NCBI GenBank assembly: GCA_020744425.1
Contig: JAGMUV010000017.1
Location: 1-64,000 of the forward strand
Direction of reading: 5' to 3'
Length of the DNA: 64,000 bases
From: Dactylonectria macrodidyma
Taxonomy: Eukaryota > Ascomycota > Sordariomycetes > Hypocreales > Nectriaceae
A program made the position numbers and the translations under genes. The notes under the pieces were generated by a model, which ran no database searches, was not told where the DNA came from, and saw nothing but the letters and a program-made list of their open reading frames with translations. The first letter of the stretch is position 1. The number at the start of each line of letters is the position of its first letter. Positions 10,685 through 24,658 of this stretch are shown in pieces.

Positions 10685-13600
10685 TTCCTCTTTATATAGT
10701 TAGTGCTTTATCCTCATAAGCCTAAAGACTATAAATAATAAAGAGAAGAAGAGCCCTAGTAAATAAAGGAAATAATAAGAAAAGAAAGACAATATATATA
10801 AGTCTAATATCTAAGCATAGTTAATTAACTAGAATCTAGCTTATATTTATTCTTTTAAGATTATAGCGATTATAAGAGAGGGTCTGAAAAGAACTTAAGT
10901 ACTAAAGTTATATTAAAAATAGTAAGTAAAGTCATAAAGGTAGCTATAATAAGAACTCTTTAGTAAAATTAACTATAGAGTATATAAAGAGACTAAGAAG
11001 TATTTAATTAAGTAGTATCTTTTAGCGAATTAGATAATTAAGATATATTAGTAAGTCTAATAGGCGCGGAAGCAGATAGCAGTAGTGATCCTTAGGCAGG
11101 TCTTAGAAGCAAAGTGCGAGTTAATTCGCATATAGTAGCGCAATTAGCCTGAGAGGGCCTAGTAGGAGGAGGAGGAGCCAATCTTAACCTTAAAGTATCC
11201 GTAATAGCGTCCTATTAAGATAGGGAAATCAGACTATCTAGAATAAAAGTAGTAAAGCTTTTTATTCAATTAATTGCATATATCTATTAGTAAGGGGCTA
11301 GGAATAAATAGAGAGACCTAGTAGTATATATAGTTATAATATAGGCAGGGGTATTAATATTATTCTTCTTTATTACTTCTATAGCTTCTTTAGCTATTAG
11401 TTTAGTAATATAGACTCTTTTAATTCTATTTATAAGTACTTAGTTAAGAATAGCCTTAGTATGATTATTAGTATAAATAATTTAACTATTGGCCTTTTTC
11501 TTTAGTAATGCCCGTTTTATAGTAATGTCCTTACTAGTCTTCTTCTACTTCTTATTAATAGCCCCTTTATTCGAATTATTAGAGTTATTATAGTCCTTAC
11601 TAGCTGCTAAAGTAAGAGTTATATAAAGCAGAACTATCTGATTAAATGAATCTATAATACTTAAGCTGGGTTTAGAAGCGAATAGTAGAATTAGAAGAGT
11701 TCTAGAGCGTTGGGATTTTAAGGTTATTACTAGCTTTAGGTCTTATACTAATTGGCTAATAAGTTCCTAATTAGCATTAAGAGTGTATAAAGCAGTTATA
11801 TAGGATTCGAATAGGTTAGGGGTTTTAATAATTTAGCTTAGTTTAAGAAGGGTAATAGACTCTCTAAATGTTATAGTATTAGTAAGTATAATTATTAATT
11901 AAGAGTCCTTAGTCTAGTTCCTAATAATAGAAAAGTCAGTCTAGCGGATTAGTTAATAACTGCTTAGTTTAGTAAGGATAATAGTAGGTCCTTTAAGTAG
12001 CTAACTGTAAATAGGATAGTAAGAGAAGAGTATAGAGAACACTGCCTTACTATACTTATATTTAGTAATAATAATATTTCTAAACCTAAGTTTATTATAA
12101 ATAGCTATTAGGAACTAGGTTTTAACCTACTCCTAACTAATAAAGAAAGTGATTTTAAATAGCTTAAGTAATTAATTAAATAGACTAATAAGCTAATCTC
12201 TTTATAAAAAGGCGTATTCCCCTTTTACTAGTCACTTTTTAGTACCTAGAGTTACTAAAGATAGATTTATATATAAATAGACCCTAAGTCTTATAGCTCT
12301 AGTTATACTTTATAAATTTAAGAACATAAAGTAAATAGTTAAGTATTTATATTTAAAACTACTTAGTTAATTAACTATAAGAGTGTAGAAGATATTAAAG
12401 TCATAAGGATAACCTATTTCAGTTAAGATAAGGCGTTAAGTATAAGTAAATACTTTTTAATAGTTAAGCAAAGTGCGGCTTCTAAGGGTATTATAGTAAA
12501 AGACTTAGCTAAAGCGTTAGTTAAAGATATATAATACTTAGTAAAAGTCTTTATAATTAACTAAGCTAATTATAAAACGCTAGTTAAAAATATCCTACTT
12601 AATAGTATAGTAACTAGAGTTATAATAAGAGTTTAGTATATATTTAATAATAAAGTCTTTAAAAAGTAAGTACTTATATATTTAATTAACTAGATCTATT
12701 ATCTTTTTAAATAGATTTATTATAACTATAAGAGCACTATCTAAAAGCAGAGTTAGAAATACTATAATAATATCCTTTAGTCTGTATATAATTATAATTA
12801 GAAAGTCTCTAAGTCCTTCCTTACTAGCCTAAGCATTATCTTATAGCTTTTTATAAAGGTCTTAAAAGTAAAGAGTATACTCCTTTTAAAATACTCTAAA
12901 GGGCATTATATTATCCTTATATAAAGGTTATACTAATATAGCCTTTATAAACTTAAAGTCTTTATAGTTATTATATATATTAATTATCCTTTTCTTACTA
13001 GACTTAGGCTATTTTATATAAAAGTATAATAAAGCTAGTTAATTAACTAGAATCTCCTTTAGCTACTTAGCTAAGGATGCTTTTAAAGTATAGTAAAATA
13101 ATCCCTTTCTATAGTTAATAATAGCGATTTCCTTACTTTAGGCAGAATAAGCCTTTAGTAAGAAGTAGGTTTATTTATTATTAATAAGGCTGCTTATAAT
13201 AAAGGCGCTTAGTAAGAAGAAGAGTAAAGGATTCATTTAGAAAAAGGCTAGGTTAAAAGGAGGTTATTTAATAGTAAATTAATTAATTAAATGAATTGTA
13301 AAGTCATTTAGTAATTTAATATTATAATAATAGTAAGATAAAGGAAATAGAGGGTTATAGTTAAAGAGAGGAGGGGGTTTTATTATAATTAGTAGTGAGG
13401 TTTTAGAAATAGGTTTTTTAAGACTAAGTAGTATAGGCTTATGCGTATTAGTAAAGCAGGCGGAAATAAAGGTAGGTAACTAGTTTAGAGAAGTAAAGAG
13501 ATCAGAGAGCAGAAGGTTATAATAATGAGGTTCTTATAGTAAGTAGTGGAGAGAGATTAGAAGTAAAAGCTTAGTTAAGAAGAAAGGGGTTTCTAAGAGC

Positions 13601-14069
13601 GCTATTCAGGCTAGTTTAAAAGCGGCGTTAGATTAAATGAACGCACTAAGCAGTTATAGTTAAAGGGCAATAAGTTCTAGGATAGCAGCTATTATAAGAA
13701 GAGAAGTTAAGTTATATAAAAGAGAAAGAGAAAAGAGAGAGAAATAGCTTTTAAAGTCTTAGGCAGTAAGAGGTTATTTGTTTTCCTTACTAGCTATGAT
13801 TTACTTAATATACATTAATCTTAGTATATACATTTCCTTTACTTTAAAATACTTCTTTTTTTTCTTTTTCCTTTCTTTCCTTTTTCTTTCTCTTTATACT
13901 TTATTAATATTACTTAATTAACTTATTAGTAATAGCTTCTTCTAACTTCTACCTTTTTAATATTACTAAGGTCTACTAAAGAGCCCTTCTTAATATATGC
14001 ATTTATATAGCTAGTTAGTTAAAAAGTGATGAATTCTCCCTTTATATTAGTTTAACTTAGAATAGCTAC

Positions 14070-14950
14070 TATAAGACTTTATTAACTAAAAAGGAGCGAA
14101 AGGAGGCTTGCTTTATATTAGTAAGTATTCCCTCTTACTTAAGACCATTTGATCTAATAGTTCTATAGTTTAAAAAGCACTTTACTATCTGGATTTACTT
14201 ATACATAGCCCTTAACTATAGTAATCTCCCTCTCTTTATTAAGTTTACTTCTAAAAGAGAGCTACTTAATATTAACTCTACTAAGAGGTATATTTAAGTC
14301 TAGATTTATAAGGATAAGATAGCTAATATAGTCTTAAAATACTTAATAAAATACATCTCTAACTAGCCCCTTTAGTTAGTATATATTCTTACTGACTTAG
14401 GCTACTCTTATAAGTATTTCATTAAAGAACTACTTTACTAACCTAAGTATAAGAAGGCTTTAATTATTACTTTCTTTAGATATTAAAATCTGCTGCTCTA
14501 TAAGTACTATATTTAATTAAATACTTCGAATTACTCTATAATTAAGGAGTATTATATATAGCCATTTTATACTTACTAATCCATCCTAAGGTTTATAAAT
14601 AGGAAATATATAAATTATATTTAGAATGCTAATTCTTAGTATAAATAGTCTTTTCTTAATAAGTATTTAGCTTCTAAACCTAGTTTTAATACTTCTCTTA
14701 ACCTCCTATCTAATATAAAGTATCCTATTAATCCTAATGATTAAGTAATAAGTATTCTTAATTATATAAACTGCTCTTATATTTCTAATGAATTCCCTTT
14801 AGCTTAGGAAGATAAGTCCTTTTATAATAAAGCTATTTAGAATACTAAGAAGTGTACTACTTAGGATGAGTTTATAGGCTTTTTTAAGGCTTAAGTCTTT
14901 AGTTTTAGTTTATTAGTAGTAGTTTGGGATTAGATTAGTTAATTAACTTA
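14070..14950 (+). pseudogene. Unidentified RIP-degraded ORF on the strand opposite to pol
   Basis: One plus-strand frame starting near 14086 (TKKERKEACF) stays protein-like for about 290 codons. Nearly all interruptions are TAG or TAA, which C-to-T mutation of CAG, CGA or CAA would give. Readable blocks include SIPSYLRPFDLIVL, FTIWIYLYIALNYSNLPLF and NKYLASKPSFNTSLNLLSNI. It lies in the inner gypsy element, beyond integrase, and reads in the opposite direction to gag-pol. I do not recognise the family. It may be an accessory ORF of the element or a gene from another nested insertion. Confidence 0.45.
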
Positions 14951-15699
14951 GTTCAGCTTATCTCTTATATACTAGACTCCTTTATTTAATAGCTTTAATA
15001 CTTAACTTAGCTATAGTAGTATAGGATAAATAGGATTCTATTAGTTAGCTTTTTTATAATTGACTTTTCTCTTATATAAAGTATACTTATCTTTTTATAG
15101 TACTATATTTAACTTACTATTCTAAGTAGGTATAGCTTTTATAGCTTTTCCTTTATTTTATAGTTCTAAAGTCATTTAATTAACTGGTTTATATATTTTA
15201 TATATTAATTCTAATGCTTATTTAGTCTTAAATCTAATTTTTTAAGCTATAAATTTATAAGGCTATTAACTGGCTAAAACGTTAATAAGAGTAGTTATTT
15301 ATCTTTTCTTACTTCTTATACTACACCCCTCTTTAAAATAATAATAAGTATAAACTTTAGACTTATTATTATTTCCTACTCCCTTATCTTACTTAGAGAG
15401 ATTTAAACTAGTCTCTTTAGGCTTAATCTCTATATAGGAGTTAGATCTCTAGTTTTCTTTCCTCTTTAGCACTAGTGTTAGTCAGTTAAAAGAGAACTTT
15501 AGGGCTTGTTTTTAATCTATCCTTCTCTTCTGGGCCTGTTTCCTTATTCTAATTTATTTAATTAACTGATCTAGCTTAAGGATTGCTATAGAAAAGGCGC
15601 TCCTAGTAAGAGAGAGCTAAAGAATTATCATCCAGGCTTTACTAACTGTCTTTATTCTATTAAAATACTTTAAAGTATTCACTATAGTAAGTAATGCTA

Positions 15700-16900
15700 A
15701 GTAGTAGTCTATCTAGGGTTTCTAAGTAGTACTAGCCTTTATCTAAGGCTATTTTAATCCTATACAGCCCTTACTATCTAGGCTTGAACTTAGCCGCTAT
15801 AGAAAGGTCGGTTTTTCTAGAGTTATTATATTATAATACTAAGTTACTAACCTTTAGTAAAGCTTTTCTTAAAGCGTAAGGAAATCCTTAATCTATTCTT
15901 ATTACTTTCCTCTCTTTAAACTTAGTAACCCTTTATCTTACAATCTCTACATCCTCATTTAAGAAAGAAAGGGCATGGATTCTAATTATAAATATTTAAT
16001 TAGATATTTTTATATTATCCTAAGGGATTATCCTTTATATAAGCGCATTCCCTTTTAATAAGAGACTTAGTTTATATCTATATAGTAAGTATATAAGAGT
16101 ATAGCTATAGAATGCTCTTAGTAATACTCTATTTATAAATAGAATAGCTAGGAGGTTAACTAACTAATTCCTAGTCCTTAGAGTATTTATTTTCTTAATA
16201 TAAAATATAATATTACTATAGCCTAATTTAATTAACCTATTTGCCTTAGTATTATATATAGAGATATATACAGTCTGTATACTCAGGTCTCTTAGGATAT
16301 TTATAAGGCCTTATTAATATTTTAATCCATTATTAATAACTACTATAATAAGTATTCTAAAGCGAGAAAAGATCTTTCTTAAGAATAAGCGTATATAAGA
16401 GGCTTTAAATAACTTTAGAGCTTTAGCTTTAATCTATTTAATAAGGTCATATCTAGCTTTTAGTAAGTACTTCTTACTTTAAGACTCCTTAAGATATTAA
16501 GTATTTATATAAATCTTTATTATAGAATAGCTAGGTTTAGTAAATACTATAGGTTCTTTAGCCTATTATATATTATGGATTTAGTAAATCTTATAGACTA
16601 GGATAGTTATATTCACATTCTTATAAAGGTTTAGCTAATAATATCTTTCTTTTAGGAGTCCTATAGTTTTCTTTTAGCTTTAATACTTATAGTCTTTATA
16701 GTATAATTTAATTAAATACTTCTATATATCTTTTTCTCTAATAACCAGCTTAGGGTCACAATTTAAATAAGTTACTTATAACTATAGGGTTCCTTTATAG
16801 AAAAAGAACCTTTTTACTTTAAAGTAAAGATATATATATACCTTATCTAATATATCTTAAGGGCATTACTAAGTCTATAAGAACCTTCTTAGAACTCTTA
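15700..16900 (-). pseudogene. Inner gypsy integrase remnant
   Basis: On the minus strand near 16.5-16.9 kb a degraded integrase zinc-binding segment is readable, with blocks TIGLLKERYY, NLYKNVNITIL and KEPIVFTKPSYSII in the order found in H2C2-type gypsy integrases. The core domain continues leftward with many TAG/TAA stops. Confidence 0.55.
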
Positions 16901-17199
16901 ACTCTTTAATATATTTATCTTTTAGTAATTCTAGTAATAGTTAAGGTTCTTACTGGGTTTCTACTGAGTTAACTATAATAGCATTCAATTATTAATTAAT
17001 AAAGGCTTTAATATTCCCTTTAGCTTCTTAGTCTAGTTAATTAAATAGGCTTAGTAGTTTTTTAAATAGTCTATTAGCTACTATGTTCTTAATCCTAAGT
17101 ATGTATTAAACTATAAAGTCAAAGAGTAGTAAGTAACTAATCTATTTATTAACTAGCGCTCTTAGAATATCTATCCCTTTCCTATTAAGCTAATAAACT

Positions 17200-18450
17200 A
17201 ATACTTAAGCATTTATCTTTAATATAAAGTGAATTCTATATAAATGCATATATAACTATTTAATTAAAAGTAGAATGCTTTAGTATTCTCTTTTTATAGT
17301 ATTATAGTTATATTCGCTCTAAGTCTATATACTAGATTTAAATCTCACTAAATAGCATTTACTATTCACTACTTATATAAGAACATAACTCTAACTTAAA
17401 AGACTAGTATTAGCTATAAAAATAACCTCCCTATAATTAGGAAATAGGTTTAGAGTAATTAAGATAAGTACTAATAATAATTTATCCTTTAGTATTTATA
17501 TAGCCTTAGCCTATAAATCACCTTAGTTAAATTTAGCATCCTTTTTTAATAAACTTATTAATAGCTTTATAATAGTTATATATCTAGTGACTTATATTCT
17601 ATAGTAGCTAGTAACTCCTAAGAATGCTCTAACTTCTATATTAGAGTTATAGTAAGTTTACTTAGTAATTTTAATAACTTTAGCCTCTTCTAGCAATCTC
17701 CTATAAGTACTATAAAGATACCTAACTACTAGAGCAGTTTGTCTATAAAACTGTGATTTTAGTATAGAAATAGTATATCTAGCTAATTTAATATTTAATA
17801 GAGTCTGATCTAAGTTAATTAAATGCTCTTTAATATACTATCTGACTTCTGGACTGGCTTCTTTATTATTATAGGTTATAGTAAGTCCTTTTACTACTAT
17901 ATTATTAAGGAAAGCTATATAGATATCTAATATTAAGTTAAATAAGATGTAAGTAATGATTCTTATAAATTAGGCTATAGAGTTAGTCACTCCTTATAGT
18001 AATATACATATCCTTAGTAGGCTTAATAGAGTTATAAAAGTGATTAAATCCCTGCTTTCTTTAGCTAGACTGACTTAGTTATATTCTAAAAAGAAGTCTA
18101 AAAGTAATAATATCTAATACATCACTATATCTACTAAGAACTCTTTAGTACTTAGAGGGCTTAGGCTATTATAAATAGTAATATAGTTTATTCTAATAGC
18201 TGAATTAATTAACCGGATTTTACTATCCTTTTTTATAATAAGTATAAAAGGATTCTTATAAGAATTATAACCTTCCTCTAGAATGCCTCTTCTAAGTTAC
18301 TAATAAAATAAGTTAATAACCTTTTAGTATAGTCCTAAAAGGATAGGAATGCTGTCTGCTTACTAAGCCTTATAAGGGATGACTTTAATAACTTATAATA
18401 GAGCGACTGCTAGGTTAACTCTTTTACAGTCTTCAAAGTCCTAAGCCAGT
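17200..18450 (-). pseudogene. Inner gypsy reverse transcriptase and RNase H remnant
   Basis: The minus strand reads a block ending NSYKNPFILIIKKDSKIRLI, then LTTFITLLGLLRI, GVTNSIAQFIRII, IAFLNNIVVKG and ARYTISILKSQF, then VRAFLGVTSYYRI. These match the fungal gypsy lineage whose catalytic motif is FLDD, here FLNN. The lineage differs from the YxDD type in the outer element. It is broken by RIP-type stops. Confidence 0.7.
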
Positions 18451-21400
18451 ACAGCCTCCCTATTATATAAAATAATAGCAAATATATCTTATTCTTCCTT
18501 AAATAAGGTCTTATTCATTTAATTAACTATTTCTACTAGCCTTTTCTTTATTAACTGACTTCCTTTTTCTAAAATAGAGAATTTAAGCATAAGGAAGTTA
18601 GAATACTTACCTTCCTTTTCTATTTAGAAAGCAATCTTTATTATTTTCTTCAATTTCTAATAAGGATCGCCTTTTAGTATTAAACCATTAGATAGTAGGT
18701 TATTAATTAGGTAGATCTTAATGCCTTTTCGTTTATAAAAAGTATTTACTTTAATATACTAAGTATATTTATTAAAAGGCTAATATTTTTTTAATCTCTT
18801 TTTTTTAATAAAGTGTTTTAAGCATTCTAATTCTTCTTATATATTAGTAATAGTATTAGTATATTAAGTAGCTATACTAATAGTAAGGATTTAAATAACT
18901 TTAGTAAAGTCTTTTTAAGAAAGTATTTAGCTTTTCTTAAGGATATTATTATCCTCTAATAGGAAGTTATCTAGCTTATAGACTATTAGAGGATTGATTA
19001 TAAGCAATATTAATACTCTACACCTCGCCTCTCTAAGCATAATGCATTATATTTAACTACTCTAATAGTAAGTATAATTAGTTAAATATTACTTAGATTA
19101 AGATAGATTATAAGTCGCTCTTAATCGATTAAATAATTAAATATAAGTTTACTAACTCTAATGAATAGTATCTTTAGAATAAATAGAACTATAACTATTA
19201 AAGAGAGTATTATATATAGTTAGATGGGTATATATGCATTCTTAAGATATAGAGTTATAGCTGCTTCTCTTACTATTAAGATCTTCCTTTTAGAATAGAA
19301 AGTCATAAAGGCACTAACTGGCTTAATATTAAGGCTATAGTATTAAGCCTATTTATAAGAAATAAGATTCCCTTCTAAGCCTGAATTTACTAATACTTCT
19401 ATTATAATACCCTTAGGAACTTCTAGCTAGATAATTAGTTATAAGGTATCTTATGAGTATAATATCTTAAGTAAGTTAGATATACTTATAGAGTTAATTA
19501 CTAAACTTAGAATTAATTAATTAACTGAACTCTCTTTTAGTTTTATATAATCTTAAGAGTTATTAATAAAATAGACCTTTCCTTTATTATTTTCTTCTAA
19601 GTAATATTCTAGATAAAAGTGCTTAAAAGCAGGGTTATTTAAGTTAGAAGAATGATTTTTATTAGATAACTTAACTATAGTAATAGTAAATTTAATATAA
19701 TCCTTAAATAGGTTTTCATTATCCTTATATAATAATGCTAGAGCTGCTTAGTAATAGGAGTAGTTATCTATTTAATTAATTAGTTTAACTATTATAGTAA
19801 CTATAAGTGCTTTTCTCTTAAGTATAAATAGCTTAGTTAGCTATTTAAAGTTAATAAACTCCGTTCTATTAACTTATTTAACTATTATAGTATGATTATT
19901 TAAATAAGCTTAGCCTAATCTTATATTAATAAGCTTAAGGATAGTACTATAAGGCAGGGAGATCTTAACCCCTCTAACTGCATTAAGCAAAGTAATAGCA
20001 GCCTTATAGTATTAATCTTAAGCAGAGTATAAGTTATTTATTCTAAATTACTCTCTGAATTTTATTTAATTAGCCAGTTTCTAATAGCTAAGGATTGTTT
20101 TAAAAGTCATATCCTCTTCTTTTATAAGGACTATAGAAATTAGTAGTAACTCTACTTACTCTATCTCGCCTCTTTACTTCTTATTATTATAAGTATTAAC
20201 TAATACTTTTTATTTATTACTATATTCTTCTATTATCTTATAACTACTTTCTTTAGAGCTAAAGTAAACCTTTCTAAGTATAAGGACGATTTATACTTAG
20301 TAGATAGAGAGGTACTCTTCTAATTACTTGCTTTCCTCCTCTAAATAGCTTAAGATAAAGATTAGGTTAGTCCTTATAGTAAGTTCTATTAGGATAATAG
20401 AAGAAGTGATTATTATATTCATTTAATTAACTAATCTAATAATATATAAGCATAGTTTATTAAATATTTCTTACTTATATTATAAAGGATTCTAATTATA
20501 TATAGACTTAACTAAGCTTTTAATATTTACTACTTAGATTATATAAAGAGGATTATTAGTATAAGTTAAAGTAATGACTACTAATTATTAAATGCATAAT
20601 TCCCTTTAGAAGGCTACTACTAAGCATAGTAGTAGATACTGCCTATTGCCTACTCTTAGTTAGTAGAAGCCTGCTTTAAAATCATATTCTATATACTCTC
20701 TCTTAAAGTTATATATTAAGTATTCATACTAGTTAGAGTAATAACCTAAGACCTAATAATACTAATATCCCTTTGCCCTATTAAATAACGAAGTAGTATT
20801 TACTATAAATAAGGACTTATTATTTAATTAATTAAATAGATCTACTAGGACTTAGCTAATTATAATATTCCTTATAGCTTTATTATATCTTCTATAACTC
20901 TCTTACTAGTACTAAATTATTATAACTAAATCTTAATTAGTCTTCTCTATTAAGGCTAAGCGAACCTATAATAACTTAAAGCTAAGTACTAAGTTATTAA
21001 TAGGGTTATTAAGACTAGTTACTAGTAGTAGCTAAATAGTCAAGCTAGTAAGTATTTATATACTGTAAGGAGTGATATAAGCTAGTAGTAATGGGTATTA
21101 GAAGATTACTAGCTTAAAAGGGGTTATTGCAAACTGTAGTTTTATTTAATTAAATGGATAGCTAGGACTAGATCGTTCTCTAATAGCTATATCTATATCT
21201 AAGCAGGAAATGATATACTAATATAAAGTCTTATACTCTAGCTAACCTAACTCAGTCAGACTCTTATTACTCTTTATACAGACTAATTATATAAGTTTTA
21301 TAAGCAGGATATAGTAAAGGGCCTATAACTAGTAAGAAGTCTTTAAGTCTATTAAATTAACTATTACTATAAAGAAAGAGTAATAGTATATTAGCTATTA

Positions 21401-22702
21401 GATAGAACTTAGATCAGCAGTCTCTAGGATCTGAGTAGTATTTATCTGGCTAAGTGTTATTTTAGGGGTTTTTTTAAAGTTAAGATCCCAGCCTTTGAAT
21501 ATATTCATTAGGTTTGTCTTAGCTATAGCCTATTCGAATTATTAAATAGCTAATTAGACTATAGTTTTTACTTCATTATTTATATAGAAATAGATAAAGT
21601 ATAAAGGCTATTATTCTTTAGGCACTCTGTTATTTTTAGTAGTAATTTTAAAGGCTTCTATATAGGCTATAATATTTAATTTATTAAACTTATATCTTAG
21701 TCCTTATATTAAGAAATGCATTTAGGCTAGAATACTTAAAGTAATATAATTAAGTTCTTCTTTTAAGATATTTATTAAAAGCATTATTATTACAGACCTA
21801 TTAGTTAATAATATCAGTATTAAAAGGGATGCTATCTTTATAGAGTATAACTAAGGATAAGTTTATTACTACCTTTTTTATCTCCTTTTAGACTGAGTTT
21901 TATAACTTAGTAAAGAGCGTTATTATAAAAGTAGTTAATTAAGTAAATATAAAAGTTAAAAAGCGAAAGTATACCTTAAGAATTAGATATCTTTTAAATT
22001 ACTTATCTTTATCTCTAGCTATAGTCTTAAGGATTAGGAGAGTCTTATATAAATCTATCTAAAGGAGATAACTAAGGCGATTAATAGGTCCCTTATAGCT
22101 AGCTATATAATTAATAAAATTACTAATAATATTAGGATGTTAGATAGTAGAGATAATATAGATAGTCTAGATCCTTAACCCTTAATGCTTTTTAAGTAGA
22201 TAGTTATAAAAGGATTAATAGTAGTTATTTAATTAATTACTTATAGGGGTCTGGACTCTTTTTAAGTCTTAACCTCCTGTCTTATAATAGCTTTTTGCCT
22301 TACTTTTATATTAGCTTTAACTATAAGTAATATAGTTAGTATATTATTAGTACTAAGCGAAATGCTTTATAATATTAGTAGTAAATCTATTATAAATTAA
22401 TATAATAAATAAAAGTAAAAGGTGATTTTAGTTCTATCTTTAGTAAAATTAACTAATTAGCTAAAGACACTATATACTTCTAAGTTAGAAGTACTAAGCA
22501 AGGTTATTTTTAAGGTTAATTAAATATCCTATATCCTCCTAATCCTACGCTCTTACCTACTTATACTACCTCCCTTTCTACACTTAGCTTAGGTCTTTAT
22601 AATAGCTTAAAAGTATTACTACTTGCTTAATTAATCTACTAATCAATAGGATTAATTAATTAATTAAACTAATAGCTTATCGCCCTACTATGACTTCTAA
22701 AA

Positions 22703-23104
22703 TGTATTAAGCAGGGGGATAAGAGGGATACTACTACCTGAAGTAACGGATACTATAGGGTAGGCAGAATGCGTAATAGAGCGAGGGTAGATAAGACTTA
22801 TAAAATAAAACAAATAAAAGAAGGGCTAGAGCTATAATTAAGTAGCTAGCTAAGAAATGAATCAGATATTCTAATTAATTAAATAAATCTTATTATAATA
22901 ATATTAAAAATAATTTAATAACTTAAAAATAAAAGTAAGTAAGAATATGATTAATTGCTATCTATATCTAAGTTATCTCTGCCTTTTATCTTAGACTAAC
23001 TCCTATTATCCTTATTAATAGCTTTATTAAGACTAGTACTTAAATTAGTCGGCTAATTAAAATGTCCGGGCTATTCTAGCTAGTGAGCCCTTAGTTTTAA
23101 TACA
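22703..23104 (-). repeat. 5' LTR of inner Ty3/gypsy element (402 bp)
   Basis: This is the less mutated copy at its start (TGTATTAAGCAGGGGG) and ends TTAATACA. It matches 10283-10684 over the full length. Confidence 0.85.
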
Positions 23105-24250
23105 CTAGTTTTTATTTTTCTAATTGTCTTAGTTCTTAGAGTAGTATGAGTTATAGTTATTTTCTTAGCCTTTTTATTAATTTTTAGCTTTCTCCCTTTA
23201 TCTTTTATACTATTATTTATTAATCTTAATAGTTATAGTAATATACTTAGTAAGTGTATTAGATCAGTTAGCTTTATATAGCTCATCCTTAACTTCTTCT
23301 TTAAGTCCTTAGTAGAAGATTTCTATAAGTATATTATTATCCTATTCTAATTTAGAAGTGACTTATTAAAATATAATAGTATAAGTAGTAGTAGATTGGT
23401 TTTGCTTAATTTTATAGATCTTAGTTACTGCCTGCCTTTCCTTATTAACTATACTAAAAGTATCTTTAATTCCTTTCTTAAAATTCTCTTAGTTTATAAA
23501 GATATTAATAGTATCTTAGTTCTAGCTTGCTTTATTATTATTTAAAAAGTCCTTTATAATTAGTTTAAACCAGTCTTTAGTATTCTTAGTTATTAAATTA
23601 TTTATAAATAATAAGCATGCTTTAGATAATATAAGATATTATAAGAAGAATTAGAAGTATCCTTTTATTCTAGTAATGAATAGAATTATATTACTTAGTA
23701 AACTGTTAAATGGTTTAGGCTTAAGTAGCTTAATTATTTCTTTTAGATTGTGGTTATTATTCGTAATTATAGTGAGTACTATAGCTAGTTAATTCTATAC
23801 TTATTACTATAGAGTCTAAATAAGAGCGTAAAGTTATTAGACCTTTATTATTATTTTAATATTATTTAGCGGAGTTATGTATACTAAGGGTGTGAGTATA
23901 CTGCTTAAAGTAATAGGAGTTTGGTTTATTCTAGATATACTAATAGTATAAAGTATTACTTAGGTTAATATAGTAATATACTGAATAAAAGCTATTAATA
24001 TATAATAGTTAGGCTTATATTAAGGCTTTAAAGTAAGTTTAAAGTATATAGTATTTATAATTAAGTAAATTAGAAATGTTATAATAAGTAATATAAGTTA
24101 TAGTCTAGTAATAATAGAATAGTAAATTTAATATAACTAAGTGTATTAATAGTTAATAAGGCTATCTTTATAAAAGTGCTAAATAAGTATGCTTATATAC
24201 TAAGGTGATCTTTAATGAATTATAGCTTAGGATTATAATCTATCTTTTAG
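23105..24250 (-). pseudogene. Outer gypsy gag remnant
   Basis: On the minus strand a retrotransposon gag (capsid) domain is readable: WFKLIIKDFL near 23570, then NKERQAVTKIYKIKQNQS near 23410, and EIFYQGLKEEVKDELYKA-like text near 23300, where the stop before GLKEEVKDEL is TAG. This order is that of the Retrotrans_gag domain. The rest of gag-pol continues left of the inner element, at 10282. Confidence 0.65.
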
Positions 24251-24658
24251 AATTACAGTTAAGGATTATAATCTATTATTAGGATCATAGTTTAGAATCG
24301 TGATCTAATGGGATTGGTTAGAATTTAGTAAGGTGAGTATGCTTTAGCTAACGTTATGTAGTCTGTGCAGACCGGGCTGTAACACTTAGCAAAGTACTAC
24401 TAGACCTACTAATAAAAGGCGCTCTCTTAGTATACCTTATTAATGCCCTCTTTATTAACGCTTTATACACCTAACTTAGAGCTCTTAATTATATTAACTA
24501 CTAATTAGTTCCAGTTAATAGTAGTTTACTATTCATACCTATATCTTACTATAAGTAGGCAGATCTATAGTCAGATCCGATATAATGATTAACCTCGCAC
24601 TAATGTATGTCAGAGTTAATTAAGATATAGGTAGAAAGAATAAAAGATCATAGTATAA

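Larger units (their letters stand above)
10283..23104 (-). mobile_element. Inner, nested Ty3/gypsy LTR retrotransposon (12.8 kb), minus strand
   Basis: Equal 402-bp LTRs bound a 12,018-bp interior. It is inserted in the outer gypsy element between gag and protease. On the minus strand a second, different Ty3/gypsy polymerase is readable: reverse transcriptase at about 17.7-18.4 kb with the catalytic motif FLNN (from FLDD) near 17.9 kb, RNase H-like sequence to about 17.2 kb, and an integrase zinc-binding region and core at about 15.7-16.9 kb. About 4.6 kb beyond the integrase (10.7-15.3 kb) is not explained by pol. I see no matching 5-bp duplication (ACTAT left, CTAGT right). All frames carry RIP-type stops. 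Confidence 0.8.

Noticed and set aside
10278..23109. A 5-bp target duplication for the inner gypsy element
   Set aside because: Flanks read ACTAT and CTAGT; RIP-type transitions do not reconcile them.
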